A program made the position numbers and the translations under genes. From Stutzerimonas stutzeri (lineage in GTDB: Bacteria > Pseudomonadota > Gammaproteobacteria > Pseudomonadales > Pseudomonadaceae), in the NCBI RefSeq assembly GCF_024448935.1, contig NZ_JAMOIE010000034.1, positions 1 through 45,477 on the forward strand: a stretch of 45,477 nucleotides of DNA. The letters are read 5' to 3'. Positions 21,355-31,775 of this stretch are shown piece after piece. Each line of letters begins with the position of its first letter. The stretch's first letter is position 1. Under the pieces are notes generated by a model that worked only from the letters and a program-made list of their open reading frames with translations, was not told the origin of the DNA and made no database searches.

Positions 21355-22369
21355 CTTTTTGCGCCTGTGGCCGCAAACCGCCTCCGAGCACGCGAGCAGC
21401 ATCGACTGGCTGATCTGGTCGTTCACCGGCATGATGACGATCTTCGTCGTCCCGGTGTTCGTGCTCACGATTGTGTTCGCGATACGTTATCGAAAGGGCA
21501 CTGAAGTGCCTCGCGATCACCGCCCGCGCGGCAGCATGAAGGTCGAAATGACCTGGATCGTGCTGCCTTTCATCGCCTCGATGATCATCTACCTGGTCTC
21601 GGCGAAGCTCTACTACGAGGTGCGCACGCCGCCGGTGGATGCGATGGAAATTCAGGTGGTTGCCAAGCAATGGATGTGGAAATTCCAGCATCCCGGCGGC
21701 CAGCGCGAGATCAATAGCCTGCACGTGCCGGTAGGGCGCCCGGTACGGCTGAACATGATCTCTCAAGACGCCATTCACAGCCTCTATTTCCCGGCCCTGC
21801 GCATCAAGCAGGATCTGTTGCCCGGGCGCTATACGCAGCTGTGGTTCAACGCCACCGAAACCGGGCGCTACGAGGTGTTCTGTGCCGAATACTGCGGCAC
21901 CGACCATTCGAAGATGCTCGCCACGCTGGTCGTGCAACCACCGCAGGAATACGAGCGCTGGCTGTCACAAGCCGGGGCCAGTGAGTCCCTGGCCGAGCAG
22001 GGCGAGGTGCTGTTTCGCCAGTTCGGGTGTAGCGGTTGTCATGGCCCGGCCGCCGTGGCCAAGGCGCCGCAACTCGAGGGGCTCTCTGGCCGTCGGGTGG
22101 CATTGGAAGACGGCAGTTTTGTCGTGGCCGATCAGGCCTATATCCGCGACAGCATCCTGCTGCCGCACAAGCAGGTCGTAGCCGGCTACGAATCGATCAT
22201 GCCGAGCTTCGCCAACGTCATTGATGAAGAGGGCGTGCTGCGCCTGACCGCCTACATCCAGTCGCTGGGTAAGGTCGGCCAGGCCCCCGGCAAGGTTGAA
22301 GAGCGCGGGCAGGGCGAACCGCATGCCGACGGACCGCGCAGCCCGACGCCAGAGGAGACGATACCTTGA
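21344..22369 (+). CDS. coxB: Cytochrome c oxidase (caa3) subunit II with fused cytochrome c
   Basis: A 341-residue subunit II: two N-terminal helices, then the CuA cupredoxin domain with all ligands visible (His in DAIHSLYFP, then [12 protein letters not shown]), then a cytochrome c domain with GCSGCH and a methionine in SIMPSF. The fused cytochrome c makes this a caa3-type enzyme, able to take electrons directly from ActE or ActA. The Met before [10 protein letters not shown] was chosen because the longer frame lies inside the SCO gene. The tail after the cytochrome domain is Pro/Glu-rich. Its stop overlaps the TTG start of ctaD. Confidence 0.95.
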   Translation: MNDDFLRLWPQTASEHASSIDWLIWSFTGMMTIFVVPVFVLTIVFAIRYRKGTEVPRDHRPRGSMKVEMTWIVLPFIASMIIYLVSAKLYYEVRTPPVDAMEIQVVAKQWMWKFQHPGGQREINSLHVPVGRPVRLNMISQDAIHSLYFPALRIKQDLLPGRYTQLWFNATETGRYEVFCAEYCGTDHSKMLATLVVQPPQEYERWLSQAGASESLAEQGEVLFRQFGCSGCHGPAAVAKAPQLEGLSGRRVALEDGSFVVADQAYIRDSILLPHKQVVAGYESIMPSFANVIDEEGVLRLTAYIQSLGKVGQAPGKVEERGQGEPHADGPRSPTPEETIP

Positions 22370-23991
22370 GCCAGAAGAATCCGGCCGCCGACCGCGCGCC
22401 CAGTTACCTTGCCGACGAGCATGGCTTGCGCACCTGGCTGCTGACCACGGACCACAAGCGCATCGCGATCCTCTACCTGATCGGTGTCACGGCGTTCTTC
22501 TTTCTCGGTAGCCTGGCTGCCGCTCTGGTGCGCATCGAGCTGGTGACACCCGATGGCGACCTGTTGAGCGCGGACGGCTACAACCGCACCTTCACCCTGC
22601 ACGGCGTGGTCATGGTGTGGTTCTTCCTGATTCCGTCGATCCCGGCGGTCTTCGGCAATTTCCTCATTCCGATCATGATCGGCGCCAAGGACATGGCCTT
22701 CCCCAAGCTCAACCTGTTCAGCTGGTACCTGCTGGTGGGTGGCGGCCTCTTCACGCTGTATGCGCTGCTGGCCGGAGGGGTCGATACCGGCTGGACCTTC
22801 TACACGCCGTTGTCGACGATGTTCAGCAATGGGCATGTGGTGGCGGTGATTCTTGGGGTGTTCATCGTCGGCTTCTCGTCGATCCTGACGGGGCTGAACA
22901 TCATCGTCACCATTCATACGCTGCGGGCGCCGGGCATGACCTGGTTCCGCATGCCGCTGTTCTGCTGGTCGCTGTACGCAACGTCAGTGATCCTGGTGCT
23001 GGCTACGCCGGTGCTGGCCATCACGCTGCTGCTGGTGGCGGCGGAGTACCTGTTCGGCATCGGCGTGTTCGACCCCAACCTGGGCGGCGACCCGTTGCTG
23101 TTTCAGCACCTGTTCTGGTTCTACAGCCATCCGGCGGTGTACATCATGATTCTGCCGGCGATGGGCGTGATGAGCGAGTTGATCACGGCCGCGGCGCACA
23201 AGCGCATTTTCGGCTATTCGTTCGTCGCCTATTCCAGCCTGGCCATCGCGGTGATCGGCTTCATGGTCTGGGGCCACCACATGTTCGTCGCCGGGCAGTC
23301 GATGTACGCCAGCATGGTTTTTTCACTGCTCAGCTTCCTGGTGGCGATCCCCTCGGCGATCAAGGTCTACAACTGGACCGCCACACTCTACAAAAGCAAT
23401 CTGACCATCGACGCGCACTTCCTTTATGCGCTGACGTTCATCGGTCTGTTTGTCATCGGCGGCGTTACCGGGCTCTTCCTTGCGCTGCTGGCCGCGGACG
23501 TCCATGTGCACGACACCTACTTCGTGGTCGCGCACTTCCACTACATCATGGTCGGCGCAGCGGTGGCCGGGTTCTTCGGCGCGCTGCACTTCTGGTGGCC
23601 GAAGATGACCGGGCGGATGTACTCGCAGCTGTGGGGAAAGATTGCGGCAGTGATGATCTTCTGCGGTTTCAACCTGACGTTTTTCCCGCAGTTCCTGCTC
23701 GGCTATCTCGGCATGCCGCGGCGTTACCACAGTTATCCGGAGGATTTTCAGTTCCTCCATGTGCTGTCGTCCGCCGGGGCCGGGGTGCTGGCGGTGGGTT
23801 ATGTCATGCCGTTCTGTTACCTGCTCTGGTCGCTGCGCTACGGGCCGCTGGCCGATGACGACCCCTGGGACGCAGCCGGGCTTGAATGGCGCACCTCGTC
23901 GCCGCCGCCCAAGCACAATTTTCCCGAGACCCCGATCGTCGACTTCGAAGCGTACGACTACCCACCCGAGGCAACCCATGGCCGATCGTGA
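22366..23991 (+). CDS. ctaD: Cytochrome c oxidase subunit I, A2-type (YS motif)
   Basis: A 541-residue heme-copper oxidase subunit I with 12 or more helices. Ligands are clear: TLHGVVMVW (low-spin heme), HPAVY (CuB His and the cross-linked Tyr), WGHHMFVAG (CuB His pair) and [12 protein letters not shown] (CuB/heme a3). Helix VI reads FYSHPAVY, so the D-channel glutamate of A1 enzymes (GHPEVY) is absent and Tyr-Ser takes its place: the A2 subtype known from Rhodothermus caa3. The entry Asp in GAKDMAFP and the K-channel lysine in SAIKVYNW are present. The start is TTG, coupled to coxB (TTGA). It reduces oxygen and pumps protons in the inner membrane. Confidence 0.95.
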   Translation: MSQKNPAADRAPSYLADEHGLRTWLLTTDHKRIAILYLIGVTAFFFLGSLAAALVRIELVTPDGDLLSADGYNRTFTLHGVVMVWFFLIPSIPAVFGNFLIPIMIGAKDMAFPKLNLFSWYLLVGGGLFTLYALLAGGVDTGWTFYTPLSTMFSNGHVVAVILGVFIVGFSSILTGLNIIVTIHTLRAPGMTWFRMPLFCWSLYATSVILVLATPVLAITLLLVAAEYLFGIGVFDPNLGGDPLLFQHLFWFYSHPAVYIMILPAMGVMSELITAAAHKRIFGYSFVAYSSLAIAVIGFMVWGHHMFVAGQSMYASMVFSLLSFLVAIPSAIKVYNWTATLYKSNLTIDAHFLYALTFIGLFVIGGVTGLFLALLAADVHVHDTYFVVAHFHYIMVGAAVAGFFGALHFWWPKMTGRMYSQLWGKIAAVMIFCGFNLTFFPQFLLGYLGMPRRYHSYPEDFQFLHVLSSAGAGVLAVGYVMPFCYLLWSLRYGPLADDDPWDAAGLEWRTSSPPPKHNFPETPIVDFEAYDYPPEATHGRS

Positions 23992-24625
23992 CGGGTACCT
24001 GGCCGAGCCATACCAGACTGCCGCCCAGCAGCGCGAAGCGAGCCTTCTGGGCATGTGGCTGTTCCTCGCCACCGAAATCATGATGTTCGGCGCACTGTTC
24101 CTGGTCATCTACTACTACCGTCTGCAGCACCCGGCTGCAGTCAGTGAAGCGGTGCATCATCTGCACTCGATTCTGGCGGGTTTCAACAGCGCGCTGCTGC
24201 TCAGCGGCAGCCTGTGCATGAGCCTGATGGTGCGGGCTTCGCGCTTGGGTAACGACCGTCGGGTGCAGCAGTTTCTGTTGCTCAGCGCATTCTTCGGTCT
24301 GGCGTTCCTGGCGGTGAAGTTCTTCGAATACGGTTGGGAATACCATGAAGGGTTGCTGCCCGGCATGGGCCGCGAGTCTCCGCTCAAGGACCCCGCCGCG
24401 CGGCTGTTCATGAACATCTATTTCTTCGCCACCGCGCTGCATGCGGTACACGTGACGCTTGCGGTGGTGATCGTGCTGGGCATGGTCGGGCGCATTCACT
24501 TCGCTCACATGAAGCTGCCGGAGCGCGCGATCACGCTGGAAATGGTCGGCCTGTACTGGCACATGGTCGATGTGATCTGGATTTTTCTGTATCCGTCGCT
24601 GTATCTGGTCGGGAGGGCAGCATGA
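23978..24625 (+). CDS. ctaE: Cytochrome c oxidase subunit III
   Basis: A 215-residue, five-helix subunit III of the short (caa3/bo3) type. Landmarks are [17 protein letters not shown] near the start, [12 protein letters not shown], and the final [18 protein letters not shown], which is the family signature. The Met used overlaps the end of ctaD by 14 nt, and the product then has normal length; the longer frame is ctaD read in another phase. It is a structural subunit associated with subunit I. The stop overlaps the ATG of the next gene. Confidence 0.94.
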   Translation: MADRDGYLAEPYQTAAQQREASLLGMWLFLATEIMMFGALFLVIYYYRLQHPAAVSEAVHHLHSILAGFNSALLLSGSLCMSLMVRASRLGNDRRVQQFLLLSAFFGLAFLAVKFFEYGWEYHEGLLPGMGRESPLKDPAARLFMNIYFFATALHAVHVTLAVVIVLGMVGRIHFAHMKLPERAITLEMVGLYWHMVDVIWIFLYPSLYLVGRAA

Positions 24626-24882
24626 AGGCGGGCAGGCTGGTGCTGGTCTATGCCGGGCTGCTGGCATTACTGGCGCTCAGCGCCACGATAGCCATCCAGT
24701 TCCCACAATGGGCGATGGTCGCGTTGATCGGTGCGGCGGGGCAGGCGCTGTTGGTGCTGTTCGGCCTGGCCCAGCTGGGTGCGCATTCCCCGCTGGTTCG
24801 CTTCTTCGCCTTGGGCGCAGGCTTCTGGCTGGTGTTCATGTTCACCCTTTCGCTGGCCGATCTGCTGACGCGCGGGGGCTAG
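24622..24882 (+). CDS. Cytochrome c oxidase subunit IV-like small membrane protein
   Basis: An 86-residue protein with three predicted membrane helices, in the fourth oxidase-subunit position of the operon. It matches the general caa3 subunit IV family (CtaF/CyoD-like) in size, topology and position; the sequence itself is poorly conserved. It ends the act-cox operon, 27 bp short of the convergent dnaE2 stop, and no clear terminator lies in that gap. Confidence 0.75.
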   Translation: MKAGRLVLVYAGLLALLALSATIAIQFPQWAMVALIGAAGQALLVLFGLAQLGAHSPLVRFFALGAGFWLVFMFTLSLADLLTRGG

Positions 24883-24909
24883 TCTGCTGATCGATGGTGA
24901 TACTCGGGG

Positions 24910-27900
24910 TCATTGAAAATCCCGGCTGCGCACGTCGAGGCCGGTCAGCATCGGGGTGAGGTCGCTCAGGCGTCCGGCGATGACGTGACGCACGCCGTTT
25001 GCCGATTCAAGATGCCCATCGATTCGAAGCATTCGGGACTGTATCAATACCCGTCGCTGCCGCTCGGCCAGGTCGTGCCAGACCACCACGTTGATCATGC
25101 CGAACTCGTCTTCAAGGGTGACGAAGATGACGCCGCTGGCGGTCTGCGGGCGTTGGCGACCAATAACCAGACCGGCCACGCTGACCAGCCGACCATGTTC
25201 GACTTCGACCAGTTCGCGCGAACTGCGGCAACGTCGGCTCCGCAGCTGGTCACGCAGCAAGGCCAACGGGTGTGGGCCAAGCGTGGTGCCCAGGGTGGCG
25301 TAATCGGTCATCAACTCTTCACCGACCGAGGGCAAGGGCAGAGGCACCGCTGCCTCCGGGGTCGCAAGCTGTTCAGCGAACAACGGCAGCTGCGGCTCGA
25401 ATCCGGCCACCGCCCAGCGAGCCTGATGACGATGCCCGACAAGCCCTTTCAGCGCCCCGGCGTCGGCCAGCTGTTCCCGCGCACGGGCATCCAGTCGGGC
25501 TCGCAGGCACAGGTCATCGATACCGACAAAGGCTTGCTGCTGACGTGCCGCCTCGATTCGACGGGCATCCTCCTGGCGAAAGCCTCGTACCAGGCGCAGC
25601 CCCAGACGGATTGCCGGCTGAGGGGTGTCGGTCGGCTCGAGACTGCAATCCCAGCCGCTGTGACGAACGTCCAGTGGGCGGATCTCGAGTTGATGGCGAC
25701 GGGCGTCCTGGAGAATCTGATCGGGATTGTAGAAGCCCATCGGCCAGCTGTTGATCAGGGCGCAGGCGAAGGCGGCTGGTTCATGACATTTGAGCCAGCA
25801 GCTGGCATAGGTGAGCAGGGCGAAGCTGGCCGCATGGGATTCGGGGAAGCCGTAGCTGCTGAAGCCTTTGATCTGCTCGAAGATCCGTGCAACGAATTCT
25901 GCGCTGTAGCCACGGGCGAGCATGCGTTCGCTCAGTCTCACGCGGTGCGGCTCGAGGCTGCCATGTCGCTTCCAGGCGGCCATGGCGCGGCGCAACTTGT
26001 CGGCTTCGTCGGCGGTGTATTGGGCGGCGACGATTGCCAGCTCCATCACCTGCTCCTGAAACAGGGGCACGCCAAGGGTGCGCTCGAATACGGGTTTCAA
26101 TTCATCGGAGGGGTACTCCACCGGTTCTTCTTTATTGCGCCGGCGCAGGTAGGGGTGAACCATGTCGCCCTGAATCGGCCCGGGGCGCACGATGGCGACC
26201 TGAATCACCAGATCGTAGAACGTCTGAGGACGCAGCCGCGGCAGCATGGCCATTTGCGCGCGCGATTCGATCTGGAAAACGCCCACGGTGTCGGCGCGGC
26301 TGATCATCTCGTAGGTCGGGCGGTCTTCCTTGGGCAGTGTGGCAAGGGTCCACTGCGTGCCGCGGTAACGGGCAACCAGATCGAAACAGCGGCGCAGCGC
26401 AGTCAGCATGCCGAGCGCCAGTATATCGACCTTGAGCAGGCCGACCACATCGAGATCGTCCTTGTCCCACTGGATCACGGTACGGTCGGCCATGCTGGCG
26501 TTCTCGACCGGCACCAGGGTATCCAACGGATACTCGGAAATGACGAACCCGCCCGGATGCTGTGAAAGGTGGCGAGGAAAGCCGATCAATTCATTGGTCA
26601 GCACCATTACCCGGCGCAATACCGGGCTGCTGGGGTCGAAGCCGGCTTCCTGAAGTCGGGCGTCATCGGGTACGTGCTCACTCCAGCGCCCGCAGCATTC
26701 GGCCAGGGCGTTGATCTGATCCGGCGGCAGGCCAAGCGCCTTGGCTACGTCTCGCACTGCGCCAGTGGCACGGTAGGAGCTGGCTACCGCCGTCAGTGCG
26801 GCGCGATTGCGGCCGTAGCGACGAAATACATACTGGATCACTTCTTCGCGGCGTTCGTGCTCGAAGTCGACATCGATGTCCGGCGGCTCGTTGCGCTCGC
26901 GCGAGAGGAAACGCTCGAACAACAGCCGGCTGTGCGAGGGGTCGAGTTCGGTGATGCCCAGCACGAAACACACCGTCGAGTTGGCTGCCGAACCGCGACC
27001 CTGACACAGAATGTGGCGTTCGCGGGCGAAACGGACGATGTCGTGAACGGTGAGAAAGTAGCTTTCGTAATGCAGTTCGGTGATCAGCTGCAGTTCATGT
27101 TCGACCAGCGCACGCGATTTGTCCGTTACGCCTGCCGGCCAGCGCCATCGCATGCCGTCTTCGACCAGTTTGCGCAACCAGGAGCTGGCATTGTGGCCAG
27201 CGGGTACCAGCTCGTGCGGGTACTGATACTTCAGCTCTTTGAGGTTGAACTGGCAGCGCTCGGCGATCCGCAATGTCTCGGCAAGCAGCTCGGGCGGATA
27301 CAGCTGGGCCAGTTCCTCGCGCCGGCGCAGGTGGCGTTCACCGTTGGGGAACAGGTGACGCCCGGCCTCGGCTACAGGCAGGTGACGGCGGATCGCGGTC
27401 ATGCAATCCTGCAGGGCGCGCCGGCCACGGGCATGCATATGCACATCGCCACAGGCCACCGCGGGTATGCCCACGCGCTTGGCCAGTGCCTGCAACTGGC
27501 ACCGGTGTGTTTCATCATCCGGCCCGCGATGCAGTTCGAGGCCCAGCCAGAGGCGTGCTGGAAAGCGTTCGCGCAGCCAGAGACCTTCCGCGTCAGCATC
27601 GGGGTGGGAAGTGATCCAGATGGCCAACAGCCCATCCAAGGGCTCGCTCAGGTCATCGGCCAGCAGTTGGTACTGGCCTTTCTCGGCGCGACGTCTGGCG
27701 CAGGTAATCAGCCGGCACAAGCGCTGATACCCCAACAGGTTTTCGACCAGCATGAGCAGCTTCGGGCCGTTCTCGATCTGCATTTCGCTGCCGACAACCA
27801 GCGGCAGGCCTGTTTCCCTGGATGCCTGCCAGGCGCGGACGATGCCGGCCAGGGTGCATTCATCGGTAATTGCCAGGGCCCGATAACCCTGCAGTGCGGC

Positions 27901-27984
27901 GCGCTCGAACAACTCTTTGGCGCTGGAGGCGCCCCGTTGAAAACTGAAGTTGGAGAGGCAGTGCAGCTCGGCGTAGTCGGCCAT
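24910..27984 (-). CDS. dnaE2: Error-prone DNA polymerase DnaE2 (ImuC)
   Basis: A 1024-residue DnaE2-type C-family polymerase. The N-terminal PHP domain begins [18 protein letters not shown]; catalytic aspartates are in [13 protein letters not shown]; the palm/finger element is [13 protein letters not shown]; a C-terminal OB domain ([23 protein letters not shown]) follows. The replicative DnaE tail for tau and epsilon binding is missing, as usual for DnaE2. The start ATG overlaps the imuB stop (ATGA). With ImuA and ImuB it forms the SOS mutasome that copies damaged DNA and causes induced mutation. The convergent 3' neighbour is the act-cox operon. Confidence 0.95.
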   Translation of the reverse strand: MADYAELHCLSNFSFQRGASSAKELFERAALQGYRALAITDECTLAGIVRAWQASRETGLPLVVGSEMQIENGPKLLMLVENLLGYQRLCRLITCARRRAEKGQYQLLADDLSEPLDGLLAIWITSHPDADAEGLWLRERFPARLWLGLELHRGPDDETHRCQLQALAKRVGIPAVACGDVHMHARGRRALQDCMTAIRRHLPVAEAGRHLFPNGERHLRRREELAQLYPPELLAETLRIAERCQFNLKELKYQYPHELVPAGHNASSWLRKLVEDGMRWRWPAGVTDKSRALVEHELQLITELHYESYFLTVHDIVRFARERHILCQGRGSAANSTVCFVLGITELDPSHSRLLFERFLSRERNEPPDIDVDFEHERREEVIQYVFRRYGRNRAALTAVASSYRATGAVRDVAKALGLPPDQINALAECCGRWSEHVPDDARLQEAGFDPSSPVLRRVMVLTNELIGFPRHLSQHPGGFVISEYPLDTLVPVENASMADRTVIQWDKDDLDVVGLLKVDILALGMLTALRRCFDLVARYRGTQWTLATLPKEDRPTYEMISRADTVGVFQIESRAQMAMLPRLRPQTFYDLVIQVAIVRPGPIQGDMVHPYLRRRNKEEPVEYPSDELKPVFERTLGVPLFQEQVMELAIVAAQYTADEADKLRRAMAAWKRHGSLEPHRVRLSERMLARGYSAEFVARIFEQIKGFSSYGFPESHAASFALLTYASCWLKCHEPAAFACALINSWPMGFYNPDQILQDARRHQLEIRPLDVRHSGWDCSLEPTDTPQPAIRLGLRLVRGFRQEDARRIEAARQQQAFVGIDDLCLRARLDARAREQLADAGALKGLVGHRHQARWAVAGFEPQLPLFAEQLATPEAAVPLPLPSVGEELMTDYATLGTTLGPHPLALLRDQLRSRRCRSSRELVEVEHGRLVSVAGLVIGRQRPQTASGVIFVTLEDEFGMINVVVWHDLAERQRRVLIQSRMLRIDGHLESANGVRHVIAGRLSDLTPMLTGLDVRSRDFQ

Positions 27985-29396
27985 CAGGCGAACCAGCCGT
28001 GCAACATCAGCGGCCCTCCGGTGACTGAGCGAAAGGCCCAGCCGCGTTGGCCCGTGCGGGTTTCCACCAGGTAATAGTCGCGGCGCACGTCGCCCCCGTC
28101 CCACCAGCCCGATTCGATACGCTCGGGACCCCCGAGGATGCGCAGCGAGGCTTCATGCAGCGGTTTGGTTTCGCTCAGCAGCCAGCCGGGGCGGGGTGCT
28201 GTGGTCGATGGCGGCTCAAGGTGGGCGGCCTGCTGCGGTCGCCAGGCGCATTCCGGGCGATGGTCGGCGCGAGCAGCCAGCCCCTGCACGGCATCGTCAC
28301 CCAGGCGGGCTCGCAACCGCTCGCGCAATTGCTCCCAGGGCAATGACTGTTGCGGTCGCTCATCGAAAAGCTCGCGATGCTCGGGGACGAAGGCGGGCAG
28401 CTGGTCCGCGAGCAGCCGTATGGCCAGCACCGCTGCTGGAAGCTGCAGATGCTCCAGGCGGCCGCGGGTCAGCTCGAACAGCCTGGCCGGGTCGCGCTCG
28501 GCACTGAGCAGGCCGATCGCCAGCTGGCTCTCGGGGAGGTTGCGGTGCTCCAGATGCAAGGTGAAACGTTGGACCCCGCTGTCGCGGCCTGCCAGGTAAG
28601 CGGCGAGGTCGGCCGTCAGACGGCGCAGCGGGAAAAGCAGGGCCTGGTGCGACTCGACTTCGAAGTTCAGCTCGATACGCGCATCGAAGCGGTCGGGCGG
28701 TCGGTAGAAGCTCAGAGCCAGCGGGCGATGCTCCAGCAGGGTGTCGAGGTGTCTCAGCGATTCTGCCGGAAAGCGCTTTGCCAGACCGTTCCGAGGCAGC
28801 GCCAGCAGTTGCTTGAAGGTGCGCAAGCCCATGCGCGCCAGGGCGTTGGACACATCACGTGGCAAGCCGAGGCGATCTACCGGCAGGTCATCCAGTACCT
28901 GATGCAGCGTCTGGGTGTCCGTCACGGCCAAGCCGTCATGCACGTTGGCCAGTACCCGCGCGGCGGCCGGATTGGGTGCCAGGGTTATACGATGTCCGAA
29001 GCCCAGTGCGCTCAGCTCGGCGCGCAGGCGCGCCTCGAGACGAGGCCAGGGGCCGAACAGGCCGAGGCTGGACTGCACTTCCAGAAGCAGGCAGCGCGGG
29101 TAGTGCAGACTGACCTGCGAACTGAAGCCGTAAGCCCAGGCGGCGAGGAACTGCTGCCAGCGTTCGATCGAAGCCAGGTCGTATTCGGCCGTCTCGAATC
29201 CTCGGGTCAGCGCCTGGGCGGCAACCCATGATTGCCCCGCCTTCAACCCGAGCGCCCGCGCCGCCGGATTGACCGCCTGTAGCACGCGGCGCTGCGGCGT
29301 ACCGCTCAATAGTGCCAGTGGCGCTTCGGCATCGGGGCGGCTACGCAGCACACCGTCCATGGCCAGTTGCGGCAGCAGGATGCAGGCCCAGAGCAT
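27984..29396 (-). CDS. imuB: ImuB, Y-family polymerase-like mutasome protein
   Basis: A 470-residue protein of the ImuB family: a Y-family polymerase fold without the catalytic acidic triad, so not itself a polymerase. It begins [26 protein letters not shown] is the palm segment, LPVDRLGLP the helix-hairpin-helix region. QQSLPW (in the C-terminal third) resembles the beta-clamp-binding motif known in ImuB, although less exact than QLSLPL. I prefer the Met two bases after the imuA stop over a longer in-frame Met overlapping imuA. It bridges DnaE2, ImuA and the sliding clamp. Confidence 0.92.
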   Translation of the reverse strand: MLWACILLPQLAMDGVLRSRPDAEAPLALLSGTPQRRVLQAVNPAARALGLKAGQSWVAAQALTRGFETAEYDLASIERWQQFLAAWAYGFSSQVSLHYPRCLLLEVQSSLGLFGPWPRLEARLRAELSALGFGHRITLAPNPAAARVLANVHDGLAVTDTQTLHQVLDDLPVDRLGLPRDVSNALARMGLRTFKQLLALPRNGLAKRFPAESLRHLDTLLEHRPLALSFYRPPDRFDARIELNFEVESHQALLFPLRRLTADLAAYLAGRDSGVQRFTLHLEHRNLPESQLAIGLLSAERDPARLFELTRGRLEHLQLPAAVLAIRLLADQLPAFVPEHRELFDERPQQSLPWEQLRERLRARLGDDAVQGLAARADHRPECAWRPQQAAHLEPPSTTAPRPGWLLSETKPLHEASLRILGGPERIESGWWDGGDVRRDYYLVETRTGQRGWAFRSVTGGPLMLHGWFA

Positions 29397-29398
29397 GC

Positions 29399-30016
29399 TC
29401 ACTGCCATCCCACTGCAGAAATCGGCTGGACGGGCGCCAGTCCCCCACGGCACTTGAGAACACGCACCTGAGCCGGCTGAGCTTCGATTGCCAAGCGCAG
29501 TGCCGCTGGCGAGGGGTTTACCGCTTCGCGTAAAGAGCGATAGGCGAAGGCCAGTGTCTGCCCGGTCTCGGCGGCCACTTGCAGGCGACGCAAGGCGCGG
29601 TCATCGGCCTGCTGTGGCCAACACAGCACCGCACCGCAACTGCCTGAACGCAAACACTGTTCCGCCGCCCATAAGGCGTCGCGTCCGTGCGCCTGAACGA
29701 GGCTGAGTTGGCGCAGGTCGACCCCGGCAGCGAGCCAGGCATGAGGGAAGGGCAGGTGAGGCGGGGCGACCAGTACGACCCGTTCGCCGGCACTGGTCAA
29801 CCGTGCCAGGGTGGGCCAGAGCAGACGCAGTTCGCCGATGCCGGTGGTGGCGATCAGCAGCTCGCTCAGTGCCGAGTCCGGCCAGCCCCCGCCGGGCAAG
29901 GCGGCGTCCAGGGCGGGATGGCCGGTGGGCTGGTTACTGGTCGAGACGATGCTTGGCTGGCCGCGCCATAGCCGGCGTGCATCGAGCAGGCGATCAAGGG
30001 AGACAACGGAGGACAT
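29399..30016 (-). CDS. imuA: ImuA, RecA/SulA-like mutasome protein
   Basis: A 205-residue protein of the ImuA (SulA-related RecA-like) family. It begins MSSVVSLDRLLDARRLWRG and has TGHPALDAALPGGGWP, the degenerate Walker-like opening of the family, followed by GELRLLWPTLARL. It acts with ImuB and DnaE2 in SOS-induced translesion synthesis. A LexA box 23 bp before the start and tight spacing to imuB show that the three genes form one SOS operon. The reading frame is open about 70 codons further upstream, but that stretch spans the LexA box and is not family-like. Confidence 0.9.
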   Translation of the reverse strand: MSSVVSLDRLLDARRLWRGQPSIVSTSNQPTGHPALDAALPGGGWPDSALSELLIATTGIGELRLLWPTLARLTSAGERVVLVAPPHLPFPHAWLAAGVDLRQLSLVQAHGRDALWAAEQCLRSGSCGAVLCWPQQADDRALRRLQVAAETGQTLAFAYRSLREAVNPSPAALRLAIEAQPAQVRVLKCRGGLAPVQPISAVGWQ

Positions 30017-30038
30017 GATGAACAGCAAATCCGGAATA

Positions 30039-30054
30039 CTGTATATATGTCCAG
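30039..30054 (-). promoter_or_regulatory. LexA box of imuA-imuB-dnaE2
   Basis: CTGTATATATGTCCAG matches the gammaproteobacterial LexA operator CTG-N10-CAG with the expected TA-rich core. It lies 23 bp upstream of imuA, where LexA would block the promoter until DNA damage. It directly supports SOS control of the cassette. Confidence 0.9.
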
Positions 30055-30315
30055 TATCCTGCTTTGCCCGGACGCGGGTCAAGTCGATGTGATGAACGTC
30101 ATCGACGCAGGGTCCATATGGTCCAGCCCACACCAGCGCGTTCAGCGCCCCTGTCAAGCCCGGCGCAGCGCCCATGGACACTGCCCTGCGCTCACGCCAG
30201 GCGCACACCAACCCGACGGCAAGCAATACCGGGCCAGGTAGCCTGACACTGCGATCTGGTTGGAGCAGCGTGTCCGCTCAATGGCCGCTATCCGTCTTTG
30301 CTTGTGCTGGCAAAA
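30055..30315. other. Non-coding stretch between imuA and mtnA leader
   Basis: About 260 bp between the LexA box and the structured element upstream of mtnA. I find no recognisable gene, RNA or repeat in it. A minus-strand frame continuous with imuA stays open through part of it but resembles no family. CAAAAT at 30311-30316 could be a -10 for a transcript starting near 30322, without a clear -35. Confidence 0.4.
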
Positions 30316-30386
30316 TCAGTCGATTAGGATTCGCGCCGGGTAAACGGTGCAAGGCGAGTACTCGGTTCGCCGTCCCAATCTATTGA
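30316..30386 (+). ncRNA. Candidate structured RNA (three-way junction) upstream of mtnA
   Basis: A long closing stem pairs 30316-30329 with 30373-30386 (14 positions, two mismatches and one G-U). It encloses two hairpins: GCGCCG/CGGTGC (30332-30348 area) and GGCGA/TCGCC (30353-30371). An intrinsic terminator follows three bases later. This is the layout of either a riboswitch or attenuator for mtnA, or a small RNA with its own terminator. It is not a tRNA: arm and loop sizes do not fit. I recognise no named RNA family. Found by hand; folding energy and conservation were not computed. Confidence 0.4.
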
Positions 30387-30388
30387 AG

Positions 30389-30425
30389 CGAAGAAGCCCG
30401 GCCTGAAAGCGACCGGGCTTCTTCG
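30389..30425 (+). terminator. Intrinsic terminator-like hairpin before mtnA
   Basis: CGAAGAAGCCCGG pairs perfectly with CCGGGCTTCTTCG across an 11-nt loop, followed by a short T-run (TTTGT). No protein gene ends upstream on this strand, so it terminates either the candidate RNA at 30316-30386 or an mtnA leader transcript. Confidence 0.7.
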
Positions 30426-30492
30426 TTTGTCGGCCTTGATTCGGCGTGAATGCGCTTGTCAGCCAGACCGCTACTAATAAAAGAGGTATGCC

Positions 30493-31569
30493 ATGCGCGA
30501 ACGTTTGTTGGCCGCGGAAAAGGTAAAGGCCATCGAATGGCGGGGCGGACAGCTGCGTTTGCTTGACCAGCGCAAACTGCCACTGGAAGAGCTGTGGCAT
30601 ACCTGTGATTCTGCTGCAGCGGTGGCTACGGCGATCCGCGAGATGGTCGTGCATGGCGCGCCGGTCATCGGCATCAGTGCTGCATACGGGCTGGCCATGG
30701 GGCTCAGAGCCCGACTCGCCGAAGGTGGGGGCTGGCGCGCGGCACTCGAATCCGATTTCGAAATACTGGCTGCCTCGCGTCCGGCCGCCATCAATTTGTG
30801 CTGGGCGCTGAACCAGATGCGTGAGCGCCTCGACCGCTTGAAGCCTGGCGAAGATCCATTGACCGCTGCCGAGGCCCAGGCGGCGTCCATTCATGCAAGT
30901 GATCGCGAAGCCAATCTGACCATGGCGCAGCTCGGTGTCGACCTGATCCGCAAGCACCAGGGAAATCCGCAGAACCTGCTGACTCATTGCAATACCGGTG
31001 CACTGGCGACCGGTGGCTTCGGTACTGCACTTGGCGTGATTCGTGGCGCGCATCTGGAAGGGCTTGTCGAGTGCGTCTACGCCGATGAAACCCGTCCCTG
31101 GTTGCAAGGCTCTCGGCTGGCGGCCTGGGAGCTGGCCGGCGAGGGCGTGCCGGTCATGCTGAACGCCGACTCGGCGGCGGCGCACCTGATGAAGACGCGC
31201 GGCATCACCTGGGTCATTGTCGGTGCCGATCGGATCACCGCCAACGGTGATGTCGCCAGCAATATCGGGACCTATCAGCTTGCCGTGCTGGCCATGCACC
31301 ATGGCGTACGGTTCATGGTGGTGGCGTCCAGTTCGACCATCGATATGGAGCTGGAATCAGGTGATGACATTCCCATAGAGGAGCGCGCCGGCCATGAGTT
31401 GCTGGAGGTCAACGGTCAGCGGTTTGCGGCGGATGTCGACGTCTTTAATCCGCTGTTCGATGTCACCCCTGCCGACCTGATCGATGCCATCGTCACGGAG
31501 AAAGGCATCGTCGAACGGCCCAATGCAGCCAAGCTCGCCGCGCTGATGAGCCGCAAGCGCCTGCATTAA
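30493..31569 (+). CDS. mtnA: Methylthioribose-1-phosphate isomerase
   Basis: A 358-residue enzyme of the eIF2B/MtnA family that converts 5-methylthioribose 1-phosphate to 5-methylthioribulose 1-phosphate in the methionine salvage pathway. Family motifs: [34 protein letters not shown] with the catalytic cysteine, and [17 protein letters not shown] with the catalytic aspartate. AAGAGG, 7 nt before the ATG, supports the start; a nearer out-of-frame ATG lies within the spacing. In Pseudomonas mtnA sits directly before gyrA, as here, so this marks the start of the conserved core block. Confidence 0.96.
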   Translation: MRERLLAAEKVKAIEWRGGQLRLLDQRKLPLEELWHTCDSAAAVATAIREMVVHGAPVIGISAAYGLAMGLRARLAEGGGWRAALESDFEILAASRPAAINLCWALNQMRERLDRLKPGEDPLTAAEAQAASIHASDREANLTMAQLGVDLIRKHQGNPQNLLTHCNTGALATGGFGTALGVIRGAHLEGLVECVYADETRPWLQGSRLAAWELAGEGVPVMLNADSAAAHLMKTRGITWVIVGADRITANGDVASNIGTYQLAVLAMHHGVRFMVVASSSTIDMELESGDDIPIEERAGHELLEVNGQRFAADVDVFNPLFDVTPADLIDAIVTEKGIVERPNAAKLAALMSRKRLH

Positions 31570-31775
31570 AGCGAAAGGACGAACAAAGCGCTGCAGGCTG
31601 GAAAGCTGGAGGGCAGAGCGATGCATTCACCCGGTCCGCTGTGCGGATCAAGTCCACTGATGCGGCTGCGGTGTTCTCTTTTCGTCAGGCCTCAGGCCTC
31701 CAGCGGCTCTTCGCCTTGTGATACCATTCCGCGCTTAATCGCAGGACCCTGCTGACTACAAGGAACCAGGCTTCC
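31570..31775 (+). promoter_or_regulatory. gyrA 5' leader
   Basis: A 206-bp gap before gyrA. Near the start, GGAA (31763) and TTCC (31772) can pair around CCAGGC, hiding the Shine-Dalgarno; just upstream GCAG-GACC-CTGC (31741-31752) forms a short hairpin. A conserved 'gyrA RNA motif' has been described in the 5' UTR of gyrA in Pseudomonadales, and this leader is where it should be, but I cannot confirm a match by eye. TACCAT (31722-31727) could be a -10. The 31584-31616 part is GCTGCAGG/GCTGGA-rich and may be a decayed REP element. Confidence 0.4.

Noticed and set aside
30017..30226. N-terminal extension of imuA, or a separate small gene upstream
   Set aside because: It would span the LexA box, shows no family similarity, and the ImuA family start is the later Met.
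30316..30386. tRNA gene
   Set aside because: The cloverleaf-like fold has only two inner arms, a 14-position closing stem and a 9-nt loop where a 7-nt T-loop would be needed.
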